From Tritrichomonas musculus (Eukaryota; Parabasalia; Tritrichomonadida; Tritrichomonadidae), in assembly GCA_039105265.1 (NCBI GenBank), contig JAPFFF010000030.1, positions 1,550,001-1,614,000 on the forward strand: a stretch of DNA of 64,000 nucleotides. Direction: 5' to 3'. Under the pieces are notes generated by a model that saw only the letters and a program-made list of their open reading frames with translations, searched no databases and had not been told where the DNA came from. The position numbers were made by a program, and so were the translations under genes. This document shows, one piece after another, positions 20,020 to 29,442 of the stretch. Within the stretch, counting starts at the first letter, position 1; the number at the start of each line of letters is the position of its first letter.

Positions 20020-20769
20020 TTGGCATTGATTCTCTGTCTCCAGTTTTCGATTATTTCACCACTGCAAGCGAAGCTTGGTTCTGATGGGAGGCCGAGAGAT
20101 GGAGATAGTTTGTCACTTAAAAAAGAGATTTTATCATTGAAGAAAGAGAATGAAAATCGCATTCATCAGAGTTTTGAGCGATTTTTGGCAGTTGTGCTGG
20201 GCAAGGAAGGGCCAGGAATTCTTGCTCTCTTGGGGCACAAACAGGAAACTCCCTTCAACAGACTCTTCATCGCATCTCAGTCATCGGCAGGCGTCTGCTC
20301 CCTCCTTGTTCCTCATGCAGACGATAGATTTGGCACATCGAATAAAGGAGGCTTCAGCGTCGGCTTTACGCTCGTCAGAGCAGTCACAATCAGCGGCGTC
20401 AAAGTATTTTCTGCTGGTTCTGGTTTTCCTAAGTCATTTGGCATTTCAGTTGAAGGCGAAACAGTGGTTTCAGTTCGAGAAGCGAGAGAACTGAATGGTG
20501 AATACAAAGACATGACAGTCAGCTTTGCACCAATTCGAGGCAGAAAAGTTCGCTTCACACAGGCAGGACCGAACTGGGACGATGGCGATGATTTTCTTTT
20601 CATCAAAGGAATTGAGCTTTTATCAACAGACTCGAAGTATTCAAGAGGAGTCTTTGCGACACTTGTTGGAGAGAGTGAAAACGAAGACCCGCACAAGTGT
20701 CCAGTCACCATTTCTGCTTCATATTTCGATTTCAACTGTTTCCACTCAATCAATGCTGATCTTTTTTAA
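20020..20769 (+). pseudogene. Start-less discoidin (F5/8C-like) gene fragment
   Basis: This frame has no ATG before the conserved part. From GPGILALLGHKQ to DPHKCPVTISASYFDF it matches, in order, the first discoidin-like domain of the BTB protein at 36831-38732: compare FIASQSS, FPKSF, ELNG, NWDDGDD with NWDIGNN, and DPHKCPV. It stops just after the position where the second discoidin domain would begin, so the N-terminal BTB and coiled-coil parts and the last domain are missing. It is head-to-head with the chimeric kinase copy and shares its higher G+C content. I read it as a broken paralogue brought in by rearrangement. Neither fragment has a start of its own in the shared junction. Confidence 0.65.
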
Positions 20770-21546
20770 AATGTATTAATAACATTAATAAAGAAAATAT
20801 CACCTTTTTTATGTTTGAATGACCTTTGTATTGAATTGGTCATACAACAAATATTGTCACATTTTTGAATTTGACGTGCAAATCATTAAAAAATCAAATA
20901 TTTTCTTGTTTCTGTATGCATATTCATTCATGGAAATCCAATTCCTATTTGTGCTTTTTGAACAAAAAAGTGTTTTTGAATTGGCTTTGATTTCTATTTG
21001 ACTTACTCTGTTCAATCAAACAAAGGCATTATATAAAAATTTGCTTACTTCATTCAATATCGAACTTTAAATAATATAATCTATAATATATTCGAAATTT
21101 AGGATTCTTTGATCACTTTTTTTGCTTTTGTTGTTTTATTTTTTCTTAGGATGCTTTCATTAATAACTTTTGTGTTCCTGAGTGCATAAATGATCGTTAA
21201 AATGAGGTGCAAACTTTGAAAATCAAATTTTAACGAAATAATATGATAAATAATGCGTATATACTCCATATATTTGACTTTTAATATATATGCAATTCTT
21301 TATTGTTTGATAATAAAATGAAGTGAAATTGATAACTATTTTTTATTCACAAAAAGTCATTTTTATCTTTTTTCAGTTCATTTTTATCGATATGTGATGA
21401 ATTTCATGACGTGAAAACTGGAAATTATTGATCAGTATTCTTTATATTATATATCCTACCAAAATCAAATGAATCAGTTGAACTCAATAATTTTGAGAAG
21501 AGCTCTTCTCAAAATTTGAATGACTTTGTTCGTTTTCATTTTTTTG
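20770..21546. other. Intergenic A+T-rich DNA
   Basis: No supported gene; the 60-codon frame at 20819 has the Phe/Ile composition of random DNA. Confidence 0.55.
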
Positions 21547-21738
21547 TTATAATGATATAGTACATGACATAAGTAACTCATTGAACACTTTTGCAGATAG
21601 AAACACTTCATCTTTCATTAGATACACTCTTTTCAATTTTTCATCATCGGAAGCATTGATGAGCACGTAAACTGGTCGTAATGTTTGTTTTTGTTTATTT
21701 TCATTTGTCAACAAAATTATACTGAGCTTTTCCTTCAT
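21547..21738 (-). CDS. Possible small protein, 63 residues
   Basis: An ATG-started frame just downstream of the full RCC1-kinase gene on the same strand. Its composition is balanced for this region (LRPVYVLINASDDEKLKRVY) rather than the Phe/Ile/Lys mix of chance frames. There is no domain, signal peptide or membrane segment. It could be the relic of a longer gene. Low confidence. Confidence 0.3.
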   Translation of the reverse strand: MKEKLSIILLTNENKQKQTLRPVYVLINASDDEKLKRVYLMKDEVFLSAKVFNELLMSCTISL

Positions 21739-21996
21739 TTTTGTAAATTTATTAAATCACTTATTCTTTGATATTTTTCAAAAAAGTGATATGAAATATA
21801 CTTTTTTTTCAATCATCAAAAAATTCATTCAAAATCTTTCAAAAACAAATTTCACCATTTTGTGATGAGTCATCACTTGCATGATGCGTTATAAACTGTT
21901 ATAGTAAAAATAAAAAAAGAAATAAAAAATAAAAAAGATAATGTTTACTTATTAAATCGCTTCAGAGTAAATGAAAAGAGTCAATTAAGAGTGGCA

Positions 21997-24327
21997 TCAC
22001 TTGTATGGTGGGATCTTTGCCTTGTGCTGTTTGGCTTTGTTCTTGATTTCTGACACTTGCGACGGTTCAAGAGGAAGCATCCTGTACTCGTTCTCTTCCA
22101 TGCGAGAAACGATCTCACTGAAGCTCGGACGGTCTTTCGCTTCAGTGCTCAGGCAGTCGCTGACCAGTCGCTTCGCAAGCGGAGAGAAACTTTCTGGCAC
22201 TTCGACCTTTTTGCCTTTGAAGATGTCGCCAATCTTGATCCTCGAGATGTCGCCGCCGTTCAGCACGAAGAAGCACAGAACGCCAAACGAGTAAACATCA
22301 ACTTTCTCGTCGTAAAATTCTTCCTCGTTGATGATTTCTGGCGCCATGAACTTCTGCGTGCCAGCAACGCGCGTCATCGATGACTGCTCCCCCGTCGTCA
22401 TCAGACGAGCGATGCCGAAGTCGCCGATCTTGATCATCCCGTCCCTTCCAAAGAGGATGTTCGAAGGCTTCAGGTCGCGGTGGATGATTCCTCGGCTGTG
22501 GACGTACTTCATGCCCTCCGCAACCTGGTACAGACAGAAACCTGATTCAACGCTCCCCAGAGCTTTCTTCTGCACGGCCGTCTCGAGGTTCCCTGCGCAA
22601 AACTCCAGCAGCATGCACGGACGGCGATCAGCGTCGCCCATGAAGATGCCATGCGTCTTCTCAATGTTCGGGTGGTCCAGCGCGCACAGCAGTTCGCACT
22701 CGCCAACAAAATGGCCGAAGTTTCGCTGGGCTGGCTCGCTCGCGTTCATCTCCTTCAGCGCGTAAGCTTCCCTCTTGTAGACTTTGTACACGCGGCAAAA
22801 ACCGCCAGAACCAACCTCCTCGCAACGATCAAGACTCTCAATCGTGCTCGCATCAAGAAGCTTCAGACCAACTGTCGGTGAAGGCGAATCAGAAAAGCCT
22901 TCAACTTTCTTACGAAGCTTCTCAAGCTCCTCCCGCAATTTCGCATTCTCTTCCTTCTGCTTCTGGCTTTCTTTTTCAAGTTTGCAATTTTTTTCCTTTT
23001 GTTTTGAGTTCTCTTCTTCGAGAGCTGCAATTTTTCCTTTCTGTTTTGAGTTCTCTTCTTTGAGTGCTGCATTCTCTTCCTTCTGCTTCTGGCTTTCTTT
23101 TTCAAGTTTGCAATTTTTTTCCTTTTGTTTTGAGTTCTCTTCTTTGAGTGCTGAAATCTCTTCCTTCAGTTTTAAATTTTCATCTCGTGTTGGGTCTGTC
23201 ACTCTTTCTGATGGTTCACGTCCTACTTTTTCTTTGATTCGTCTGTTTGGCGTGTTTGCTGGCGGTTCTGTCCCAACAAAAACAACTGAAATACAATTTC
23301 CTGCAATGCAGAATAAAGCACCGCCTCTGATCGTTGTCTCAGCTGGTGTGCAAATTTTGGAACCTGGTTCAGTGGTGAGGAGCTGGCCATAACGGTTATC
23401 TCCACACGCGAGGACCTTCCCTTCTGATGTCATGAAAAGTGAATGATTCAAGCCAGCTGAGGCTGAAATGATTTTGTGTTTCAGTCCTGAAATTTCTGTG
23501 AATTCGCTGTCTGATGATCGTCCTTCTCCCAGTCCCAGACAGCCAGATAAATCTGATCCGCGGACAAAGACTCGCCCATCTTTACAAACTGCCAGACAGT
23601 GAACATCTATGCCTGACACTTCGATGATTTCTTTTCCTTCAAGTTCTTTCACTATTCCAAATGTCAATTTCCCACCTGCCTCACTACCAAAATGAACATT
23701 TGCACAGAAGACTCGACCACTCGAGCCAGATGCAATGACGAATGACATGCAGCAGGCGATGCTGACTGGTTTCTCACTCTGTGGAAGGACTGACTTTTCA
23801 ATATTCTCTCTTCCTGCCTTCATGTCTCCTGTTGTTATATAAAATATTGATCCTTCTGTGTCGACTGCTGCTGCTGTGAAACGGCCACCAAAAAGATGAA
23901 TAGGATTGTGACCATTTATGTTCACAAAAACTGGAGTGCCGCTTTTGTGATCTGAATGAACATATGCAAGCTGGTTGTTCTTTGAACTGGAACTAGAAAA
24001 AAGGTACAGAGTGTAAAAACAGCCACAAACAGCTGAAATAAGTTGGCAAGGACGACCTTCCTTGTCTTTCAGTTTAAGTCGTTGGGCTTCTTTGATAACT
24101 TCTTTATTATGTGTTCCAAGGATTTGCCCATTTTTATTGTTACCGATGGCATAGCCTTGTCCTTCTCTAGTGATCCATATCGTGTGATAGTCGCATGCTG
24201 AAATTGATAAAAGTGAAGAAATGTTGAGATGGGAGTCGCATGGAGGGCAGATGCATCGAGATACATAATATGTGTCATTTGATGCTTCATTAAGTCTGAA
24301 ATCTTCGTTGAATCCACAAACTTTCAT
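21997..24327 (-). CDS. RCC1-repeat / coiled-coil / TKL-type protein kinase fusion
   Basis: A 776-residue protein from an ATG at 24327. Residues about 40-345 carry RCC1-like propeller repeats, seen in [32 protein letters not shown] and [17 protein letters not shown]. Residues about 365-485 form a coiled coil with internal duplications of ENSKQKEKNCKLEKESQKQK. The kinase domain follows at about 488-742: glycine loop [10 protein letters not shown], lysine in [28 protein letters not shown] and DVYSFGVL. The tail is short and basic. Such RCC1-TKL fusions are expanded in trichomonads; the propeller probably binds a partner and the coiled coil dimerises. G+C content is well above the flanks. Much of the sequence is shared exactly with the partial copy at 18415-19866, suggesting recent duplication or gene conversion. 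Confidence 0.9.
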   Translation of the reverse strand: MKVCGFNEDFRLNEASNDTYYVSRCICPPCDSHLNISSLLSISACDYHTIWITREGQGYAIGNNKNGQILGTHNKEVIKEAQRLKLKDKEGRPCQLISAVCGCFYTLYLFSSSSSKNNQLAYVHSDHKSGTPVFVNINGHNPIHLFGGRFTAAAVDTEGSIFYITTGDMKAGRENIEKSVLPQSEKPVSIACCMSFVIASGSSGRVFCANVHFGSEAGGKLTFGIVKELEGKEIIEVSGIDVHCLAVCKDGRVFVRGSDLSGCLGLGEGRSSDSEFTEISGLKHKIISASAGLNHSLFMTSEGKVLACGDNRYGQLLTTEPGSKICTPAETTIRGGALFCIAGNCISVVFVGTEPPANTPNRRIKEKVGREPSERVTDPTRDENLKLKEEISALKEENSKQKEKNCKLEKESQKQKEENAALKEENSKQKGKIAALEEENSKQKEKNCKLEKESQKQKEENAKLREELEKLRKKVEGFSDSPSPTVGLKLLDASTIESLDRCEEVGSGGFCRVYKVYKREAYALKEMNASEPAQRNFGHFVGECELLCALDHPNIEKTHGIFMGDADRRPCMLLEFCAGNLETAVQKKALGSVESGFCLYQVAEGMKYVHSRGIIHRDLKPSNILFGRDGMIKIGDFGIARLMTTGEQSSMTRVAGTQKFMAPEIINEEEFYDEKVDVYSFGVLCFFVLNGGDISRIKIGDIFKGKKVEVPESFSPLAKRLVSDCLSTEAKDRPSFSEIVSRMEENEYRMLPLEPSQVSEIKNKAKQHKAKIPPYK

Positions 24328-25772
24328 TGACTTTGTTGGATAAAAATTTTAAAAATTTTATTCTGAATTTTTAAATTAAACGATGATATATCTCAATTTA
24401 GAATATTTGGGAAAATATATTTTTATCTCTATCAATATAAAACATATTATTTATTTAATTAATAATATAGCTATATATTTATTAGTTAATTTTATTATTA
24501 TTAAAAAATGATGAAAATAAAACAAAATTAATAAAAATGGATTAAATGCACTAATATTGTTGATCATTGTTTCAAAAAATTATTTAAAATAGGAAATTTA
24601 TTTTCGGTAAATTCTAATTTATCAATAATGATTGTATTAGCAACAAATGAGATTTTCCATCCACCGAAGAAATTAATTTCTATTATATAATTAAAAAAAA
24701 ATAGAGCGGTTGTCCATTTGTAAAGTATTGAAAAATATTAAAAAACGCTAATTGACTAATAATATTTTATATTTGGGGTTGAAATATATGGTTTGCTCAG
24801 ATATATTCTGTTGATTATGAGAAAAAGAATTTCAATATAAAAATAAAAGTGTTTTAAAAATTTTATATTTCTCACAAAATTATAAACCCGATTTTCTCTT
24901 CATTATTTCATTCCTTTATATAAATTACCTTATTTTTCATATTTTATCTTTAATGAGTTTATTTGAAAATTGAATTTTTGTATTATTATTTTTAGTCAAT
25001 TCAAATTTCCAAATAAATTTCAATTAAATTTTTCAATTTATTCATTTTTTTAAATATTTTTATAATGATACGAAAAGGAGATATTGATTTTATAATTATA
25101 TAAAAAGAAATAATTTATATTATTATTATTGTAATTTTGGATGATAGATAAATTGATTGAATCATAAAAGGAAATATATTTTTTTTTAGATAAAAAACTA
25201 ATTTCCCAGATGCCAGCTATAAATCCTTATTTTATAATCTTTTGTTAAACTTTCCTGATTCACATGCAATTTCTAAATCAAGTTTTCCTATCAATATTAT
25301 CTAAAGTTCAAAATCGATTATTTTATTTAAATAATTATTTCGATCTTTTAATCACAATTACAACCTTTCCATGTCGTTCAAGATGCAAGTCTTCTCAATT
25401 TTTCTGATATATCCATTCGAAAAAAAGTTTACTTTATTTATAAATAATTTATAAATTTGATAAAGACACTTTTTGAGCATAGCTCAAAAAGCGGCTATCT
25501 TGTTATTATAAAAATTGCAGAAGGCTAATGAAAAAAATTATTCCTTGAAGTTTGTTTAGCCAGTAATTTAGTTTTATAGTGAAACCAAAAGTGAAAAAAA
25601 TTTGTATGATCTCAATTTTGTAAAAACTCATACAAATATTTCAATTCCGAATTCAAATTTGAATAATTTGTCCTTTTTCGAATCTACCAAAACTTTTGTA
25701 AATTAATTTGTGACATTATTGAAAATGTAAATGAATTGTCATAATTCAAATCTATTCATTTAATTATAATTC
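24328..25772. other. Intergenic A+T-rich DNA with one strong hairpin
   Basis: No gene is seen. 25469-25491 is a perfect 10-bp stem, CTTTTTGAGC and GCTCAAAAAG, with a 3-base loop. Its role is unknown. Confidence 0.55.
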
Positions 25773-26328
25773 ATGTCTGGAAGAAATATCCACTATTCAA
25801 AGAGAAAAGATGGACGAGATATAATCGCTAAAAAAGAAATTGGCGATAAGTCATCTGTGTCATGGGCATCTGGATATGGAAAAGAGACAGGAATGAGGAC
25901 AGGAATTGAATTTGAAAGCAGCAATGATAGAGGTTGCTCAATCAAAGGAGATGCAAGAATTGGCCACAGATCTGGATTCACAAGCGATTTGGCAAATGAT
26001 CAAGAAATTGATTACAACACATCACTTAAAGCTGCTACAAAATATAGAGATAGATCTGGATTTAAATGTTTACGATGACGAGGCATCTTTCGCTGCATCT
26101 GCAGTTTATGCAAAGCCAATTGGCTTGCAAACAAATGCAAAATTCACTTTTGACGACGATTACAAAACATCTTTTTCTGGCACGATTGGCGGTGGAAAAC
26201 GTACTGGTGTAAGCACTGGCATTGAATGCAATCAAAAAATTGAGGATGAAACTTATTTCAGAGGATTTGCTGGATATGACAAAAGTAATGGAGCAAATGC
26301 ATCTTTCTTATATGAGCACCGATTCTAA
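25773..26328 (+). pseudogene. Beta-strand-rich protein gene with one frameshift
   Basis: The first frame begins at the ATG of MSGRNIHYSKRK and stops at 26078. Protein-like sequence then continues one frame ahead, from about NVYDDEASFAAS to the TAA at 26326-26328. The switch lies around 26058-26068, in GGATTTAAATGTT, where one base too many would explain it. Together about 184 residues show short amphipathic strands separated by Gly/Asn/Asp turns, ending YEHRF. Alternating strands and an aromatic last residue recall small beta-barrel outer-membrane proteins, but the family is not recognised. The shift may be a real inactivating change, a sequencing error, or, less likely, programmed. Confidence 0.5.
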
Positions 26329-28180
26329 ATAAATTTTAATAAAAGTCCACCTCTTATACAAAACTCTTCTTTTTCAATATTGTTAAAAAAATGAGAGGGG
26401 CAGTACATGAAACTTTTTAACGTCTTTATTCAATTTGAAACTCTTATATTTCAATAACTACAATAAATACAAACACCAAAAATGTTTCCCCGGATACTTG
26501 CTCAATAGTTTAATATAAATAAATAACCTGATTAATGATAATGCATTAGATTTTTATGATATTTTAGGTTTTTCAATTTAGAAAGATTGGCGGTTTAATG
26601 ATAGGATCCGTTAGGTCAATTTATTAATTCGACTAAAACATTAAGATCCCCCTAATAAAATTGGGAATCGACTAGGTAGATTTTGTAAATCAAGAATCCA
26701 AAATTTGCGAAAATTGAGAACTTAACGTATATTTTATGCTCAGAAAAGTCTTTTTTTTTTGAATAGATTTTTTAAAAAATTCTATACTTTTTTTTGAGAA
26801 TTAAAAATATTTTATGTAAGCTCATACAATTAATTATGAGATTTTATTTTCAATGTATTATTAAAAAATAAAATAATTGTATCATTAATAAATTAGTTGT
26901 TACTAATTATTTTAAATATAAATTAATATTTTTTGTTTTTATATTTTATATTTTCTAAAATAGTAATTTGTTTATTATTTATAGAATTGTATACTATATG
27001 TTTTAAAAATTAATGCATTAATTCAATTTAAAAAATTTCAAATAATTATTTTTTTAAATTAATAATCAATTTAAAAGTTTGTTTTATATGATATTGAAAA
27101 ACATGATAATATCTCCAATAATATTAAGATTTTTTATTTTATTAAAATTTATATATGAATAAAATATTAAGATATATTTTATATTTTTGTTATATCAGCT
27201 TTTTCAAATTTTTTTTTAAATTATCAATCTAGAATAAAATGAATAAATCATAATAATCATATTAATATATTTTATAATCGTAATATATCTAATTTGATGA
27301 TGATAATATTATAATAACCATCAAATTTTGAAAAAAAAATCGTAAAAAGATTATATTTTAAAAAAGCATTATAAATAAAGAATGTTATCAGTGATTGTTA
27401 TTTTAAAACAACTTTAATTAGCAATTAAATCCAATAAAGTAAACAAATATCAGTTTTTTAATTGTGAATCGTATTTTCATAATTTTAATATTTAATAATA
27501 TACATAAATATGACTTAATGATAAAAGACTAAGATTTATTTTGAAATTTTAGTAAATTAATTAAAACAAGACTGTTTTAAACAAAATAAATTGAAATTTT
27601 TTTAATATAAAATTCAATTCTTTGTGAAAATTTGAATTAAAATAATATATGAACATTTTTCATATATTATAATAAATAGCAAATTAATTTTAAAATTAAA
27701 ATATAATATAATTATTAAACATATATTAAAAATATTATAAGTATATAAATGAGTTATTATATGTTTATATTCAGAATATAAAAATGTTTCATTATTATTG
27801 CTTAAATTATTTGAAATATTTACAAAAAATAAAGTAATCAAAATATATATTTATTAATTGGTAAATATATTAATAATTAACTAGTATTATTTATATTAAA
27901 TTAGTTATATAATATTAAAAAACATGTTAAAAAAATATAATATCCTCAATAAAAAATTTTAATCCGTAAATTATATGTACTGCCACTCTAAAAAATGTGA
28001 TTATTTATTCAAGTAATTCTATTTGTCTTAATTTTAATAAATGAATCCTTTGAATGAAGATAATATAAAGTTAAAAAATCCAGCATTTTGAGTAAATATT
28101 TATTTAATTCCAAATCTACCAATGTTTTCGAATCTTTCTGAAGGTCGTTGTATTGATTTAAAAGATTTTGATAATATAAT

Positions 28181-28182
<2 letters not shown>
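26329..28182. other. Intergenic A+T-rich DNA
   Basis: No gene is seen. The stretch from about 26,800 on is almost pure A+T; the 75-codon frame at 27614-27841 looks like chance. Confidence 0.6.

Positions 28183-28222
<40 letters not shown>
28183..28222. repeat. (AT)20 microsatellite
   Basis: Twenty uninterrupted AT dinucleotides. Confidence 0.95.
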
Positions 28223-28224
<2 letters not shown>

Positions 28225-28258
28225 AATACAAATCACTTTCTTTAACAATTATATTCAT

Positions 28259-28369
28259 ATAAACTTTGTTTTTTGATTTTCGCGTGTAAACTAACGGTTT
28301 CTAAGAATTTAATTTAAAAATTGTATGATTTATTTTTTACACGCAAAAATTAAAAAAAACAAAGTTTAT
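28259..28369. repeat. 111-bp imperfect foldback, MITE-like
   Basis: Arms 28259-28290 and 28336-28369 pair as ATAAACTTTGTTTTTT plus TTTT(C/T)GCGTGTAAA, with small differences in the T-run. It lies just beyond the 3' end of the GTPase gene. TA at each end could be a target duplication, but TA is too common here to prove it. Confidence 0.5.
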
Positions 28370-28419
28370 TGTTTTTTGTGGTTGATTAAGAATTTTTATT
28401 AATAAAAAAGCAGTATCAA

Positions 28420-28995
28420 TTAACAAATCAAACATCTCCAGCCATTTTGTTCAGATTGATGATTTTCATTTGTTGCTGGTGTTTCCTTTGGCTTTCCTTC
28501 AAATGACTTTTTAATAATTGCTTTAAATGTTTCTCGTAATTTATCATCATCATGGCTGGAAAACCTGTAAAACATCATATTATTATTTTCTGCATATTCT
28601 TGTGCTGCTGAATCTTCAACAACAATTGGTGCTCCATCTGGATTATTTCCTATTAGTAAGAATGGAAAATCTTTTGCATTTTGAAGACCAAGATTTAAAA
28701 TGAAATCTTTTTTCCATTTGTCAACATTTTCAAAGGATTCTTTGATGGCTTCGTTGTATATTAATACACAGATTTTGGCATCTTTATAAATTGGTGATAA
28801 ATTCGTATATCTTTCTTGGCCTGATGAATCAACTATTTCCAAATGAACTGGTTGGCCATCAATATTTAAATTTACAAAAGAGCAATTTGGTAATCCAGAA
28901 CCAAATTGTTGAAGAATACTCTGAATAACTGAAGTTTTTTTAGATTCTGGGTCCCCTAAAAAAATAATTTTAATGGATTTATCTTGTGATGACAT
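28420..28995 (-). CDS. Divergent Ras/Rab-like small GTPase
   Basis: 191 residues from an ATG at 28995. The Ras fold order is clear: P-loop region GDPESKKTS, switch II DSSGQERYTN, a beta-4/alpha-3 segment ICVLIYNEAIKESFENV, a guanine-specificity position IGNNPD, and a C-terminal CLIC for prenylation. Two key motifs depart from the family. The P-loop lacks the usual glycine before Lys (GxxxxGK is here GDPESKK), and NKxD is NNPD. Nucleotide affinity or hydrolysis may therefore be reduced, as in other atypical GTPases. The protein probably attaches to a membrane and acts in vesicle traffic. An initiator-like TCATTT lies just upstream. Confidence 0.85.
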   Translation of the reverse strand: MSSQDKSIKIIFLGDPESKKTSVIQSILQQFGSGLPNCSFVNLNIDGQPVHLEIVDSSGQERYTNLSPIYKDAKICVLIYNEAIKESFENVDKWKKDFILNLGLQNAKDFPFLLIGNNPDGAPIVVEDSAAQEYAENNNMMFYRFSSHDDDKLRETFKAIIKKSFEGKPKETPATNENHQSEQNGWRCLIC

Positions 28996-29003
28996 TAAAA
29001 AAA

Positions 29004-29009
29004 AAATGA
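29004..29009 (-). promoter_or_regulatory. Initiator-like element (TCATTT)
   Basis: The minus-strand TCATTT begins 14 bases before the GTPase ATG. It fits the trichomonad Inr consensus TCA-pyrimidine-(T/A)-(T/A), usually found within about 20 bases of the start codon. A chance match is possible in this base composition. Confidence 0.45.
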
Positions 29010-29442
29010 TTTAATATGCAAATTTTTTAAGTTCTTTCAAAAAGTTACTAACAATTTTTCTCTGTCAAAATAAAAAAAATTTTTGTTGAGTTATTGAGTG
29101 CTTTATTCTTTTGCTTAACAAATGTTGTTTCAATAAATAGAATATTGGATTTCCCATTTAAATTTAATAAAATGACAACAAAACTCCTTTTTTAAAACAA
29201 TCACAAAAAATATAATTGAATCAATATAATGGTAGCTAAATGATTTATTAAAATATTGTTTTTCAAGAACAAAATAATTGAAAAAATAAAAGCATTTTTA
29301 CTATTTCAAGAAAAATGATGATGAAATAAATTATTTCTTTAAAATTATCAGAAATAATATCTCTACACTATGGAAAGTTTTCTGTTGTTTGCAATATCAA
29401 ACTGATTCTCATTCCTAATTTTAAAAAAAAATGTTTTTTTTT
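29010..29442. other. Intergenic A+T-rich DNA
   Basis: Space between the 5' end of the GTPase gene and the 3' end of the BspA-like gene; nothing recognised. Confidence 0.6.
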
